Shown: piece after piece, positions 19,493-26,029 of the stretch
Layout of the letters: each line of letters opens with the position of its first letter
Position numbering within the stretch: position 1 is the first letter of the stretch
Origin: a virus
Direction: 5' to 3' (one strand)
DNA: 43,254 nucleotides
Virus record (IMG/VR): IMGVR_UViG_3300009173_002997
Coordinates: 1-43,254 of that record
The notes under the pieces: model-generated
What the model saw: the letters and a program-made list of their open reading frames with translations, nothing else
What the model was told of the DNA's origin: nothing
The model's database searches: none
Program-made: the position numbers and the translations under genes

Positions 19493-20113
19493 TTATAGCA
19501 TTACTCCGTGGCAATGCAATTGAATTAGTACCATGTCACCCGCGGCGGTGGACAGCGACGAGCTGGTCCAACCTGCTCCAAGAGCGGTTGCTACAGCGGC
19601 GTCATTGCCTGCTCCGAGGGTAATACCTGTGGACGTTAATTCTCCGTTGGCGGCAATTGTTAAAGCCGCGCCGGCGTTGAATGTTTCGGCCCCTAAGCTA
19701 GCGCTTTCGTACAGGAAGATTCCATGTGTTACGATGGGTACTGCTTGTCCGGGCAAAACTGCCTCAAGCTCACTGGCTTTTCTCGGGTTGAATTTCAATA
19801 GTTCTCCGTTCTCGTCATGATTTGCTACGTCGTGCAGCATCATGCCAAGCGGCATACTTTGTACTCCCGCGATCTCTACCTTAGCTTTAACATGGTAGCG
19901 CTGGGATGTTACACCGGCGACAGTGAAGTCTCCGGCTGATTCGGGCATGTCAAGCTCTTGGCTTGTGTTCCATCCCGTGTTCGATGCCTTAACTAGTGTT
20001 CCTTTTTTAATACGATTTACGTAAGTGTCAATAGTCAAGCCAGTCGTGTCAAGGGCGAATAAGTTAATAACGTCCTTTTCATCATAGTCTCTAAATGGTC
20101 TTAAATTAGCCAT
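19493..20113 (-). CDS. Probable head decoration/stabilising protein (206 aa)
   Basis: The 206-residue protein lies between protease/scaffold and major capsid genes, the usual place of a head decoration protein. It begins MANLRPFRDYDEKDVINLFAL, has a middle rich in beta-strand pattern, and an Ala/Gly/Thr-rich C-terminal half with LTIAANGELTSTGITLGAG. It lacks Trp-rich or enzymatic motifs and any signal peptide. AAAGGAAA lies upstream of ATG 20113. The gap to the capsid gene is 28 nt. I infer a capsid-surface or cement role. It could alternatively be a minor head protein. No specific family is recognised. Confidence 0.75.
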   Translation of the reverse strand: MANLRPFRDYDEKDVINLFALDTTGLTIDTYVNRIKKGTLVKASNTGWNTSQELDMPESAGDFTVAGVTSQRYHVKAKVEIAGVQSMPLGMMLHDVANHDENGELLKFNPRKASELEAVLPGQAVPIVTHGIFLYESASLGAETFNAGAALTIAANGELTSTGITLGAGNDAAVATALGAGWTSSSLSTAAGDMVLIQLHCHGVML

Positions 20114-20136
20114 AATTTATATTTCCTTTAAATGTT

Positions 20137-20781
20137 TTATTTGAGTTCGAATTGATCCAAGCTAAAAGCGGATCTGTATTTATCCATAAGGGATTCGTCC
20201 TCTGCTCGAATAGAATTAGGAAGCTCGTCGTTTGCCTTTTCGGCTTCATCAACCGCGGTATCGACAACGTCTGCCTTAATTTCTTCTACAGGTTTGGACT
20301 CTTCTGCTCTGGCCTCCTCAGCCTTAGCCTCTTCAGCCTTTTTGGATTCGATGGCAGCATTTGATTTATCTTTCAAAAGAATTGAAATTTTCTTTTGATA
20401 AGACTCAAAGCCTTCATCATTCATGTCTTTAATGTCTGAGGCCATAACTTCACGATCTTCATCGGTCAGTTCATAGTCTTCATCAAGCAAAGTCATGCGC
20501 TCGTTGAACCTAGCTTCAGCTTCTCTTTGGGACTTTTCTTCTTCGAGGTCGGCTAAAGTTTTTCCAACTTCTTCAAGCTTAGTTTTAAGATCTTCGTGAT
20601 CCTTTGAAAGGTTTTCACGTTGCTCTTTCGCTTCGTCAAGATCTGCCACGAGCTTATTCTTCTCTTCGGCAAATTTCTCAGAGGCTTGCTTTAGCTCTTC
20701 CTCGATAAAGTCAGCCACAACAGAAGCTTCCACTTGTTTTAACAAGTCATTATTTATGTCATTTACTGAGTTTATTTTCAT
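20137..20781 (-). CDS. Nested in-frame scaffold protein (214 aa)
   Basis: ATG 20781-20779 is in frame with the protease gene (codon 280). It is preceded at 9 nt by AAAGGAG, a better Shine-Dalgarno than the one for the full-length gene. The product would be the coiled-coil scaffold alone, beginning MKINSVNDINNDLLK. This matches the lambda C/Nu3 logic, where few protease fusions and many free scaffolds are made from one reading frame. The product is inferred from sequence and has not been observed. Confidence 0.75.
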   Translation of the reverse strand: MKINSVNDINNDLLKQVEASVVADFIEEELKQASEKFAEEKNKLVADLDEAKEQRENLSKDHEDLKTKLEEVGKTLADLEEEKSQREAEARFNERMTLLDEDYELTDEDREVMASDIKDMNDEGFESYQKKISILLKDKSNAAIESKKAEEAKAEEARAEESKPVEEIKADVVDTAVDEAEKANDELPNSIRAEDESLMDKYRSAFSLDQFELK

Positions 20782-21618
20782 AGTAGTATTCTCCTTTGAA
20801 ATTACATTAATTTCAGGTTCATGTGAAATATTATTAGGCGTTCCTGAGTCTTTTGCCAAAGTTTTTTCATCTTCTTTTTTGTCTTCTGTGGCTATTCCCA
20901 TGACATCTGCGGCTGGATTTTCGGTTAAACCGATGCCGAGCGGGACAACTTCCCCGACGACTTGTCTATACGCCTTTGTGTTTTCGTCTATTTTTCCATC
21001 TCCCCCGAAAGCTCTTAAATGTTCTTGAAGTTGTTCAACGCGCTTCTCTTCGGCGATAATTTCTCCATTTTCAATGTTTTTATCTTCGTTTTTAAGTAAA
21101 ATTATATTAAAGTCCGAAAACCCTAATTCCCAGCTTGCGGAAATTGTCATATAATTGTCGCTAGTTGGATCGCTGGCTTCTTCAATTAATTCAGCTAAAT
21201 CGCTATTAACTATCTTCCAGAATACTCCCCCTAAAGTTATATTAAAAGGCTCTGTTTTGCCTGAAATTTTTTCCGCATCCAAGGCGTCGTCTGAGCCGAA
21301 CTCACTAAACCCTGCCGTCAAAATCACCCCAACTACGCGCTCCCTGTTGTGCTCAATATTAATGGGCTTATTAATAAAGTTATCATAAATCTTGGTGGCA
21401 GTTTCGGTGTCAATCACATCGCCATTCTTATTTACCCTATTGATTACGCAAGCGTTGAACGCGATTGGTAAAAGGTCAAGATTTTCTTCGGTATCGATAT
21501 CTGGAATAAAGTCACCAATGTCAGCAAGACTCGCTAAAGCTAGGTACTTGTCCTTTTCTTCGGAAACCAAGGGTTTGATTGTCGAGCTAAAAATTGTTTT
21601 ATATTTATGATCTTTCAT
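20137..21618 (-). CDS. Prohead maturation protease fused to scaffold (493 aa)
   Basis: The N-terminal half (about 1-240) looks like a herpesvirus-assemblin-type prohead serine protease: INIEHNRERVVGVI places a candidate catalytic His at 90, and MTISASWELGF places the nucleophile at Ser160 or Ser162, in the family's usual order. Residues 280-493 are highly charged coiled coil rich in Glu and Lys, ending in a basic and hydrophobic tail, as in internal scaffolds that bind capsid protein. The protein would drive prohead assembly and then cleave itself and the scaffold. A ribosome-binding site inside the gene starts a nested scaffold product, listed separately. It starts 2 nt after the preceding gene, with AAGGAT upstream. 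Confidence 0.88.
   Translation of the reverse strand: MKDHKYKTIFSSTIKPLVSEEKDKYLALASLADIGDFIPDIDTEENLDLLPIAFNACVINRVNKNGDVIDTETATKIYDNFINKPINIEHNRERVVGVILTAGFSEFGSDDALDAEKISGKTEPFNITLGGVFWKIVNSDLAELIEEASDPTSDNYMTISASWELGFSDFNIILLKNEDKNIENGEIIAEEKRVEQLQEHLRAFGGDGKIDENTKAYRQVVGEVVPLGIGLTENPAADVMGIATEDKKEDEKTLAKDSGTPNNISHEPEINVISKENTTMKINSVNDINNDLLKQVEASVVADFIEEELKQASEKFAEEKNKLVADLDEAKEQRENLSKDHEDLKTKLEEVGKTLADLEEEKSQREAEARFNERMTLLDEDYELTDEDREVMASDIKDMNDEGFESYQKKISILLKDKSNAAIESKKAEEAKAEEARAEESKPVEEIKADVVDTAVDEAEKANDELPNSIRAEDESLMDKYRSAFSLDQFELK
20791..20797 (-). promoter_or_regulatory. Internal Shine-Dalgarno for nested scaffold
   Basis: Minus-strand AAAGGAG lies 9 nt before the in-frame ATG at 20781, inside the protease/scaffold gene. 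The encoded residues there (KENTT before Met280) form a low-complexity linker, so the motif is tolerated at a domain boundary. Confidence 0.8.
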
Positions 21619-21620
21619 AT

Positions 21621-21899
21621 TTATCCTTGTAGGGCGTCATACGTTATTGTTACGTTGGCCGTGCCAACGAGAGTAATGCCGTTTCCTTTGCCAAAGTTAA
21701 TGGGAGAGTTCAGGTTACAATTTCCTGTTTGGACATGCATGATGGTGTTGCTTCCGTCTGTTAAAGAAATTGGCGCACTAGTTAAAACGTCATACACTAC
21801 GATCGATTTCCCAGCTACGCCGGTAATTAGCGCTCCGGCTGCGGTTGCGTTTACAACTCCCGAAGCGTTTGGTCTGCCCGTTTCTCTATAGTATGCCAT
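21621..21899 (-). CDS. Small beta-sandwich virion protein, paralogue of Calx-beta protein N-terminus (92 aa)
   Basis: The 92-residue protein has KSIVVYDVLTS, then NTIMHVQTGNCNLN, then ANVTITYDAL. The same spacing appears at the start of the 479-aa Calx-beta protein (KSIIIYDILVSS ... NITITYAIVDG), so the two share a domain. Both begin with a short RETGRP- or RDTGKR-like segment followed by a stretch rich in small residues. AAGGAAA precedes ATG 21899, and the next gene starts 2 nt after the stop. It is probably a small virion surface or head-fibre subunit made of this domain alone. Function is otherwise unknown. Confidence 0.75.
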   Translation of the reverse strand: MAYYRETGRPNASGVVNATAAGALITGVAGKSIVVYDVLTSAPISLTDGSNTIMHVQTGNCNLNSPINFGKGNGITLVGTANVTITYDALQG

Positions 21900-21908
21900 T
21901 ATGTTTCC

Positions 21909-22913
21909 TTAGTATACCCAAGGCATACTTACATTGCCTTCTATTACTCGTAATTGGTCGCCTGTTTTTTCCAAAACATCTCCTTCGTCCCAATGTACGC
22001 CTGCATTAATAGTGCTATAAGCGAATAGATATCCGGCGTCTTGTTTTTCTTCCGTATGTTTGCCGTTATCATCTGCGGACGCGTTTTTCGTATGCATCCC
22101 AGCAATCTTTTTCATGGCCACTATGTTTCCTCGGCTTCCGAAATGCTTGCAATCAGGGTTAATGTCTTCAACCATGTCTCCTACTGCAAGGCCATGCGCC
22201 GAGGTCGTAACTTTTTTATAAAGCTTCGAATAATCTTTTGACTTGCTCTTTTTCTTGTTTAGCCACGGCGGGAGCTTCTTGCCGTTCTTGTCTTTTTCTT
22301 CGTCTCCCTTCTCACCGTTTTTCTTGCCATCTTTCTTGTCGTCTTTCTTGCCGTTTTTCTTGTCGCCCTTTTTCTTGTTTAGCCATGGCGGGAGCTTCTT
22401 ACCGTTCTTACCTTTTTCTTCTTTGTCTCCCTCCTTGCCGTTTTTCTTGTCGCCCTTTTTCTTTAGGAAGTCGGGCTTTTTAGCTTTTGCGTCGTAGTTG
22501 CCTTCGTCCCAATGAAGAGGATGATCTACTTCCCTCAATTCTTCTTGTAGTTCGGGAGCCAAGTCTTCCATTTTTCTGACAGAAGAGTTTTGCGGCAGAT
22601 CAACCGCTTTCTCTGAGATTTTCCACTGAGGGTCGGCGGCCATAGTCTCTACCTCCGATAACTCAGGAAGAACTTTTAAGAGCCTAAGCTCGCAATCAAA
22701 GTTCGTAAATTCATCTTTCCCTTCGTCACCCCATTCATAACCTAAATCAGCTAAATATTTCTTAAGGTGGTCTTGGCTAGAAAAAAGAACCTTTACAAAA
22801 TTGTCATTTTCGTTTTTAGCGAAAAGAGCATAACCACTCCCGGTGGGGAACGGTTTGTGCAAAACGTCCTTTTCTTTCATTTCTTTAATATTTTTCGTGA
22901 AGTCAATATACAT
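21909..22913 (-). CDS. Unknown protein with duplicated lysine-rich spacer (334 aa)
   Basis: Residues 1-140 form an acidic/aromatic globular region of no recognised family (YALFAKNENDNFVKVLF early on). Residues about 145-225 are low complexity, dominated by GDKKNGKK-type units, with KNGKKLPPWLNKKK occurring twice exactly 40 residues apart. The C-terminal 100 residues are again globular (HGLAVGDMVEDINPD, then GVHWDEGDVLE), possibly a small beta-barrel. HWDEG occurs in both globular parts. The gene sits in the accessory block between portal and protease and starts 4 nt after its upstream neighbour. The basic spacer suggests nucleic-acid or capsid-interior contact, which is inference only. Confidence 0.7.
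   Translation of the reverse strand: MYIDFTKNIKEMKEKDVLHKPFPTGSGYALFAKNENDNFVKVLFSSQDHLKKYLADLGYEWGDEGKDEFTNFDCELRLLKVLPELSEVETMAADPQWKISEKAVDLPQNSSVRKMEDLAPELQEELREVDHPLHWDEGNYDAKAKKPDFLKKKGDKKNGKEGDKEEKGKNGKKLPPWLNKKKGDKKNGKKDDKKDGKKNGEKGDEEKDKNGKKLPPWLNKKKSKSKDYSKLYKKVTTSAHGLAVGDMVEDINPDCKHFGSRGNIVAMKKIAGMHTKNASADDNGKHTEEKQDAGYLFAYSTINAGVHWDEGDVLEKTGDQLRVIEGNVSMPWVY
22249..22422 (-). repeat. 120-bp direct duplication encoding lysine-rich unit
   Basis: Two near-identical stretches, about 22249-22302 and 22369-22422, are offset by exactly 120 bp (40 codons). Each includes ttgtttagcca and ggcgggagcttctt and encodes NGKKLPPWLNKKK. The DNA between them is itself made of degenerate cttgccg/ttcttgtc units. 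Confidence 0.85.
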
Positions 22914-22917
22914 ATTC

Positions 22918-23436
22918 TTAATCTTCCCAGTTTGGTTCTAACGGTTCGTACTCTAGATACAAATTATTTATACTTTTGTAGCTATATTCTAAATTATTTT
23001 CTTTAATTTCTTCCCTCGCTTTCGTAAAGTCTCCAGCGTTCGGAATCCACCCCTCGGATATATCAATAAACTTAGAGGGGGTTTTGCAGGTTAGCGTTTC
23101 TAATTGAAGCTCTGTCATACTATCTACTTCTGAGGCTTCTGTGCTTTTAATCATTCTTTCTCCAGACTTAAGTCTTAAAAACATGTTGACTCTTGCCAAG
23201 GAATATAGATTAATATCATCTGATTTTTGGATTTCCCCTAGTCTAGCGGAATGACAATATACCTTTTTAAGTTGGCCCAACGTAAGGGAATAATTGTTTT
23301 TATTTGAGAAGACTTTGGCCTTGCCGTGAAGAAAGTCGACGAGCTTAGATGAGAATAGTACGCTCTCTTCTTGCTCGTTCATATCCACCTCGTCTGAGGC
23401 TTCATTGCTAATGCCTTCGATATCTAATTTTTTCAT
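22918..23436 (-). CDS. Hypothetical protein (172 aa)
   Basis: The 172-residue protein is largely helical with an acidic N-terminus (NEASDEVDMNEQEESV). It has a middle helix-rich part (LTLGQLKKVYCHSARLGEI, LYSLARVNMFLRLKSGERM) and an acidic C-terminus ending PNWED. No signal peptide, membrane segment or catalytic motif is visible, and I do not recognise the family. The purine run GGAAG lies just upstream of ATG 23436. The stop lies 4 nt before the next start. Its position before protease/scaffold suggests a head-assembly or minor virion role, by context only. Confidence 0.65.
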   Translation of the reverse strand: MKKLDIEGISNEASDEVDMNEQEESVLFSSKLVDFLHGKAKVFSNKNNYSLTLGQLKKVYCHSARLGEIQKSDDINLYSLARVNMFLRLKSGERMIKSTEASEVDSMTELQLETLTCKTPSKFIDISEGWIPNAGDFTKAREEIKENNLEYSYKSINNLYLEYEPLEPNWED

Positions 23437-23511
23437 GAAAAAAAACTTCCCTACATTAAGAAATACACTTTTTTATACGAAATTTTTCAATAAATTATAA
23501 AAAATATTCAA

Positions 23512-24015
23512 CTATTTCTTGATAAGATATATTTCTTTAATAATCGTGCCTTTTCCAAAAAAACTTTCAATATTTTTATCTACAGGAAAGCACACCCAAT
23601 GGTATGTCATGCTGTTTCTTTTCTTAATTAGAATTATGGCCGTATCCTTATTGTCGTTTAATTGTTTTAAGCTCCCTATAGAGACGATGGTGAACCCTTT
23701 TTTCTTTAAAATCTTTTTCATTTCAGCCGGAAAGGTTATTTGCCTAGCTTCGTTATGAAAAACGGACAAAAAGTCTCTTAAAAGATTACTGCACGAAGGG
23801 TCAGTCTGTATCTTGTGGCTAATATTTTTTATATTTAATTCGACTCCATGCCTAGCAAACGCTTTTTCAAGTGCTTCTGGCCCGCAGCTTTGGATATGGT
23901 AAGGATCGTAATTTGCCGCTCTAGCCTGTTTAATGTGGGCCGAGTCTCTTGCACCATTTAGCACGCCGCACCCTGAAGTAAAAAACACAAGTAGAAAAGC
24001 TAAGATAAATTTCAT
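23512..24015 (-). CDS. Predicted lipoprotein with C39-like cysteine-peptidase domain (167 aa)
   Basis: Residues 1-16 form a lipoprotein signal peptide: Lys2, a hydrophobic run, and a lipobox-like FTSGC with Cys16. After a short linker, IQSCGPEALEKAFARHG places a candidate catalytic Cys44 in a CGPxxL helix start typical of C39/papain-like peptidases. MTYHWVCFPVD places the partner His139 in the expected later strand. The 167-residue length fits a minimal C39-like domain of the bacteriocin-processing and peptidoglycan-crosslink type. An exported lipoprotein expressed from the head module is unusual. Roles could include superinfection exclusion, envelope modification or a virion-borne peptidase. 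The acidic third residue is not clear. The domain call is motif-based. Confidence 0.7.
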   Translation of the reverse strand: MKFILAFLLVFFTSGCGVLNGARDSAHIKQARAANYDPYHIQSCGPEALEKAFARHGVELNIKNISHKIQTDPSCSNLLRDFLSVFHNEARQITFPAEMKKILKKKGFTIVSIGSLKQLNDNKDTAIILIKKRNSMTYHWVCFPVDKNIESFFGKGTIIKEIYLIKK

Positions 24016-24032
24016 CCATAACGATTACACGC

Positions 24033-24824
24033 TTATTTAAACAAGCTTAACATTTCATTGCAGTAGTCTAAGCCGTGTATGTTTTTTATAGCAATTATTT
24101 TATGGATATGTTCGTAATGGATGTTGGAGTCTATATCTATTTTCTTTAGCAGTTTAATAGTTTCTTCGAGGGGAGGGTCTTTCTTTTTCGGCAATGTCTC
24201 TATTTTCATATCAAGAAACTTAATGTCTTCCCCAAAGTAATTATAGCATCTGTCTCTATAAGAAAGAATCTTGTAAAAAATATTTAAATTGTTTTCGTTG
24301 TACAAATCTAGCAAATCTTTTTCGTCGAAAAGCAGGTCGTGGTTAATTGAGCACAAATGAGTTATCAGGTTGGTCTCGCCACAAAGGTCTAAATCAAAAA
24401 CTCCTACATCCTCAAAAAAGTCTCTATTCACTACCGCTGGAGACTCATGCTTTAATTCTCTATTTAACCTTACAAGCTTGTACTCTTTTAACAAGACTGA
24501 GGCTTTCTCGGCCCAATCATTGTCTGATATTAAAACGCCGCTGTTAAGCCAAGCTATTTTTTTGTATTTCTTAGGGACCTTAGAAGATAGAACGTTTAAA
24601 GCATTCCCCTTAATTAGGATGGGTAACAAAATCCTTTCAAGGAAATATTGCTCACCGCATATCTTTGATAGATCGGGGATGTTCCCCTCGGGGACCACCT
24701 CTATTACGAAAAGAGGGACGCCCTGTTCTTTTAGCCTTTCTTTGAATTTAATGAAATTGTTTACTTCGTCTAAATCATTTTCAAAATTCAAGAAACATGT
24801 TATTGCTGCTACGTCATTCTCCAT
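24033..24824 (-). CDS. GT-A-like glycosyltransferase fold, apparently lacking the DxD (263 aa)
   Basis: The protein resembles nucleotide-sugar transferase-fold proteins seen in large phages and giant viruses. The N-terminal pattern AAITCFLNFEND with NFIKFKERL and PLFVIEVVPEG matches their first strand-helix-strand. YKKIAWLNSGVLISDNDWAEKA corresponds to the segment that normally reads WLDADxxF.NxxWA. Here the DxD aspartates are replaced (Asn94, Ser95, Gly96), so metal-dependent catalysis is doubtful. The C-terminal third is helical and unassigned. AAAGGAT lies upstream of ATG 24824, 12 nt after the tubulin-like gene. It may be a binding protein or a structural remnant. It is far from the glycan operon. 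Confidence 0.65.
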   Translation of the reverse strand: MENDVAAITCFLNFENDLDEVNNFIKFKERLKEQGVPLFVIEVVPEGNIPDLSKICGEQYFLERILLPILIKGNALNVLSSKVPKKYKKIAWLNSGVLISDNDWAEKASVLLKEYKLVRLNRELKHESPAVVNRDFFEDVGVFDLDLCGETNLITHLCSINHDLLFDEKDLLDLYNENNLNIFYKILSYRDRCYNYFGEDIKFLDMKIETLPKKKDPPLEETIKLLKKIDIDSNIHYEHIHKIIAIKNIHGLDYCNEMLSLFK

Positions 24825-24836
24825 GACCGATCCTTT

Positions 24837-25991
24837 CTATCTATACGATGTTGGATTTGCAAGACCGCCTATCGCGGTGAATATCATCAAGCTCGGTTTA
24901 TCCCCACTATAAATCCCTCTATGAACCACGCTTCCTTGCCTAAGTATTCTATTAAGCTGATCGAGGGCTTGATCTATGTGATTTTGGGGAAGTTTGTCTA
25001 AAATTTCATTTCCAGCAATTACTATAACCCCGGCGATATTGCCCGTTGATATATCTAATTTTCCAGATAATAAACTATTTTTCAAATTATCCCTAACAGT
25101 CCTAGACAGCGCCACAGGGTCTTCCCAATTTTTTACCGGAGAAACGCCAAGCGCAACCGTACCAGAATCTAAAATAGTTTTATAATCGTTTTTGTCGAAA
25201 GACGAATATGAGCTATCCTTATTAGAAGTCAAATTATACAAATGAAAAAGTCCCGCCATACTAGAGTTTGCGGTATCCCAAAATTTAGAAACAGAAAGAT
25301 TAGGGTATAGCTCGCTTATTCTTTCGTTATCTAGGAGTATGAGCGGGGAGACGAGCCCTTTTGCTTTTAGGTTGTTCACTTCCGCCAAGGCTTTCATTGC
25401 ATTTTGGTGTACTTTTTCTCCTTCGGATCTTCTTGGCAAGGTGAGTATTACGCCGACCTTTTTGGACGAGGTGTTTAAACTAACCTGCAGGTCGTGCGCA
25501 GCCTCTATTAGTGGGCCCACGCTACCGGAGCCCGATCCCCCACCACCGCCAGCGCACACTATGATTCTGTCAAACTCCTCCCCGAAAGAATACCGCATAA
25601 AATCTAAAACATCTTCTTTTCTTTCTAGAAATTTTTCTCTAGCTAACTCTGGTTGTTTACCGGCTCCACCGTCCCCGATACAAAGTTTATTTTCCAAAGA
25701 GATAGTGTTGAGGTCTTGCTCTGCCGTATTAATCACGGCAGTCCTATTATAACCTAATTTACCAAACGTTTGCACAATTCTTGATCCACCTTGCCCTGCG
25801 CCAATAAATGCAAATTTAAAGGAGACGTCTACATCGTCTTCTATTACGTTTCGGTACACGGCTTCCGACCCTTCGTTGACCGCCTCTGGCGTAGGGATCA
25901 TCATTTCGTCAGGTAATGAGATATCTATCTCTTCGTTATACATGTGTTTGATTTGATCGTCGTTATTTAAATTTTGATTTTCTTCAGTCAT
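24837..25991 (-). CDS. FtsZ/TubZ-like tubulin-family GTPase (384 aa)
   Basis: After an acidic 55-residue N-terminal extension, FIGAGQGGSR (63-71) matches the first GTP-binding loop. CAGGGGGSGSGSVGP (146-160) matches the tubulin/FtsZ G-box GGGTGSG. SSFDKNDYKTIL (263-274) matches the T7 loop (NxDxxDxxT), keeping two aspartates expected to activate the GTP of the next subunit. A longitudinally polymerising GTPase is therefore likely. Phage tubulins (PhuZ of phiKZ-like phages, TubZ-type proteins) organise replicating DNA or capsids. Its place between Calx-beta and capsid genes, rather than among replication genes, is notable. A filament role in positioning capsids or DNA is inference. No nucleus shell gene is visible in this window. 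Confidence 0.88.
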   Translation of the reverse strand: MTEENQNLNNDDQIKHMYNEEIDISLPDEMMIPTPEAVNEGSEAVYRNVIEDDVDVSFKFAFIGAGQGGSRIVQTFGKLGYNRTAVINTAEQDLNTISLENKLCIGDGGAGKQPELAREKFLERKEDVLDFMRYSFGEEFDRIIVCAGGGGGSGSGSVGPLIEAAHDLQVSLNTSSKKVGVILTLPRRSEGEKVHQNAMKALAEVNNLKAKGLVSPLILLDNERISELYPNLSVSKFWDTANSSMAGLFHLYNLTSNKDSSYSSFDKNDYKTILDSGTVALGVSPVKNWEDPVALSRTVRDNLKNSLLSGKLDISTGNIAGVIVIAGNEILDKLPQNHIDQALDQLNRILRQGSVVHRGIYSGDKPSLMIFTAIGGLANPTSYR

Positions 25992-26029
25992 TATTTTTCC
26001 TTTTCTTTACTTACACTTTTTAATTACGC

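Noticed and set aside
22238-22497. Plus-strand Phe/Ser/Cys-rich ORFs opposite the lysine-rich gene
   Set aside because: They are antisense shadows of the lysine codon repeats and read as low-complexity FFL/SCRP strings without a start signal.
22965-22972. TATAAATA octamer resembling a T4 late promoter on the minus strand
   Set aside because: The same octamer occurs elsewhere inside coding sequence (for example in the sigma-like and fucosyltransferase-like genes), so it is expected by chance in A+T-rich DNA. No consistent placement before genes is seen.
24837-25991. Host cell-division FtsZ
   Set aside because: The protein has an acidic N-terminal extension and lacks the usual C-terminal FtsA/ZipA-binding peptide. 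It lies among phage head genes, so a phage tubulin-family protein is more likely.
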